Source: CAVSUR01 sp052143655 (GTDB taxonomy: Bacteria; Actinomycetota; Actinomycetes; Streptosporangiales; Streptosporangiaceae). Taken from it: 15,469 nt of DNA. The DNA lies in NCBI GenBank assembly GCA_052143655.1, contig JBKQSL010000549.1:1-15469 (forward strand). The letters are read 5' to 3'. Under the pieces are notes generated by a model that was given only the letters and a program-made list of their open reading frames with translations, ran no database searches and was not told the DNA's origin. A program made the position numbers and the translations under genes. This document shows positions 14,742 through 15,469 of the stretch, one piece after another (position 1 is the stretch's first letter; every line of letters starts with the position of its first letter).

Positions 14742-14762
14742 CATGATCATTGGAAACTCGGG
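14742..14762 (-). repeat. IS1634-family terminal inverted repeat, right
   Basis: Exact reverse complement of 12843-12863. The truncated DUF2637 frame reads through it and stops at 14731-14733. Confidence 0.88.
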
Positions 14763-15198
14763 CTAGCGTGGCAGGCCGCTGCTTCGGTCGGGACTGCCCG
14801 TCCCCTGCTGCCGCGCCAGCCCGGACCTGTCGGGTCAGCAGCTCATATGAAGCCGTCAGGGCGAACGACGGCCACGCCGCGATCACTCGCCCGATCAGAC
14901 TCGGCTCAGCCACGGCGACGTTGGCGGCCAGGCTGGCGACGCTGCCAGCGACCAGCAGTGCCCACGGCAGCAGCCCACCACGCCGACCCGTGCGCGAGTC
15001 GGCAAGGAGTGTGGTGGAAGCAGCGACGATCATCCCATCCACCGAGAATGGAGTAAGCGTGGCGACCCACCCCGGCTGCCCATGCTGCGCCACGAGCATG
15101 TGCATGTGAAGGTAGGACACCGTGCCGGCGATCAGCGCGAGCAGCGCCACGCACCCGATCGTGGTCCACCGAATCCAACGATCCGCCCCGGCGGTCAC
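14763..15198 (-). pseudogene. DUF2637 membrane protein, 3'-truncated by the IS1634 element
   Basis: The GTG at 15198 has GGAGG at 6 nt spacing. The product has four hydrophobic segments (about 11-31, 44-64, 76-97, 103-122) and the family signature TVSYLHMHMLVAQHGQPGW followed by LTPFSVDGMIVAAS. DUF2637 proteins are actinobacterial membrane proteins, some encoded on conjugative or integrative elements near spread genes, usually with a longer cytoplasmic tail. Here native codons end at Leu145 inside CTAG. The frame then runs into the insertion sequence (RVSNDHAPR) and stops at 14731. The membrane part is complete, so a product could still be made without its tail. Confidence 0.83.
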
Positions 15199-15443
15199 TG
15201 GGAGCCTCCAAGAACCAGCTCACCCGTGATGGCAGGTATGTATGTAACGGGCGACTCGCTCCGCCGACATGAACCCCCATCTACGCTGCCAGCCGGTTGA
15301 GTGATCCCGGCTCTTCGCTCCAGGCAAAGCGGCCGCCGCCCGAGAACCCAGTCCTGGGGTGTTCTCGGGATCGCCAGTCTTTGGCCGTAGTGCGCAAGTG
15401 ACCTCGATATCTGACCTCCCGCCAGCATCGGTGCCAGGTACAT
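15195..15443 (-). CDS. Doubtful 82-aa ORF upstream of the DUF2637 gene
   Basis: An ATG-started frame whose stop overlaps the GTG of the DUF2637 gene by 4 bp, a spacing typical of coupled genes. However, its third positions are much less GC-rich than real genes here, it has no Shine-Dalgarno, no domain or hydrophobic pattern, and it contains the hairpin at 15339-15369. I list it only because of the overlap; it may well be an untranslated leader. Confidence 0.15.
   Translation of the reverse strand: MYLAPMLAGGQISRSLAHYGQRLAIPRTPQDWVLGRRPLCLERRAGITQPAGSVDGGSCRRSESPVTYIPAITGELVLGGSQ
15339..15369. terminator. Hairpin with 9-bp perfect stem (possible terminator or leader structure)
   Basis: CCCGAGAAC and GTTCTCGGG pair perfectly around a 13-nt loop that itself contains CCA/TGG. 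No run of T follows on either strand, so it is not a classical intrinsic terminator, but GC-rich actinobacteria often use such stems. It sits about 140 bp upstream of the DUF2637 start and could instead act as a leader structure or operator. Confidence 0.4.
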
Positions 15444-15469
15444 GCCAGGTCCACCGCAGGTCGACGGCA

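Larger units (their letters stand above)
12843..14762 (+). mobile_element. IS1634-family insertion sequence (intact)
   Basis: Perfect inverted ends of at least 21 bp (starting CCCGAGTTTCCAATGATCAT) lie at 12843-12863 and 14742-14762. CTAG flanks both sides (12839-12842 and 14763-14766). Because CTAG is palindromic, it could be a 4-bp target duplication or the outermost bases of the repeats. The 1920-bp unit carries one full-length transposase. It separates the truncated STAND pseudogene from the truncated DUF2637 gene. Confidence 0.88.

Noticed and set aside
1..15469. tRNA or rRNA genes
   Set aside because: No cloverleaf with a T-loop GGTTCGAATCC-like motif and no conserved rRNA segment was seen on either strand by eye.

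Overview
The window is very GC-rich with strong G/C third-position codon use, Shine-Dalgarno sites of the GGAGG type and actinobacterial families (STAND/NB-ARC regulators with TPRs, DUF2637, DUF5372). It most likely comes from a filamentous actinomycete chromosome or large plasmid. I cannot name the species. It is an accessory region: about 60% is mobile DNA or transposase debris, laid between signalling genes.

Layout. 1-277 (minus) is the 5' end of a membrane-anchored NB-ARC protein that runs off the left edge. 716-1677 is the left end of an IS21-family element with three 17-bp terminal repeats and an istA gene cut off at its last catalytic residue. 1678-about 5160 is a four-gene minus-strand operon (DUF5372 protein, HTH protein, 123-aa protein, 684-aa large serine recombinase) that I read as one recombinase-based mobile module; to its right lies the C-terminal scrap of a different DDE transposase (5166-5438). 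5439-6232 holds one possible small membrane protein and a perfect 20-bp palindrome. 6237-7793 is an IS701-family copy with two frameshifts, inserted exactly in the stop codon of the next gene.

7794-11397 is the functional heart: a Crp/Fnr-type cyclic-nucleotide-binding regulator (minus) divergent from an 888-aa protein that joins a class III nucleotidyl-cyclase domain to a STAND ATPase and TPRs (plus). The shared 265-bp intergenic region has a tandem 20-bp repeat and promoter-like elements. The pairing suggests a local second-messenger circuit, but the cyclase lacks two canonical substrate/transition-state residues.

11440-12842 (minus) is a frameshifted, N-terminally truncated paralogue of the same 888-aa protein, tail to tail with it. 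12843-14762 is an intact IS1634-family element with perfect terminal repeats flanked by CTAG; on its far side it truncates a DUF2637 membrane-protein gene (14763-15198). The last 270 bp hold only a hairpin and a doubtful ORF.

The best candidates for something not well described are the four-gene serine-recombinase module, whose two borders both fall at the catalytic-glutamate codon of two different DDE transposases, and the cyclase-STAND/Crp divergent pair with its nearby decaying paralogue.
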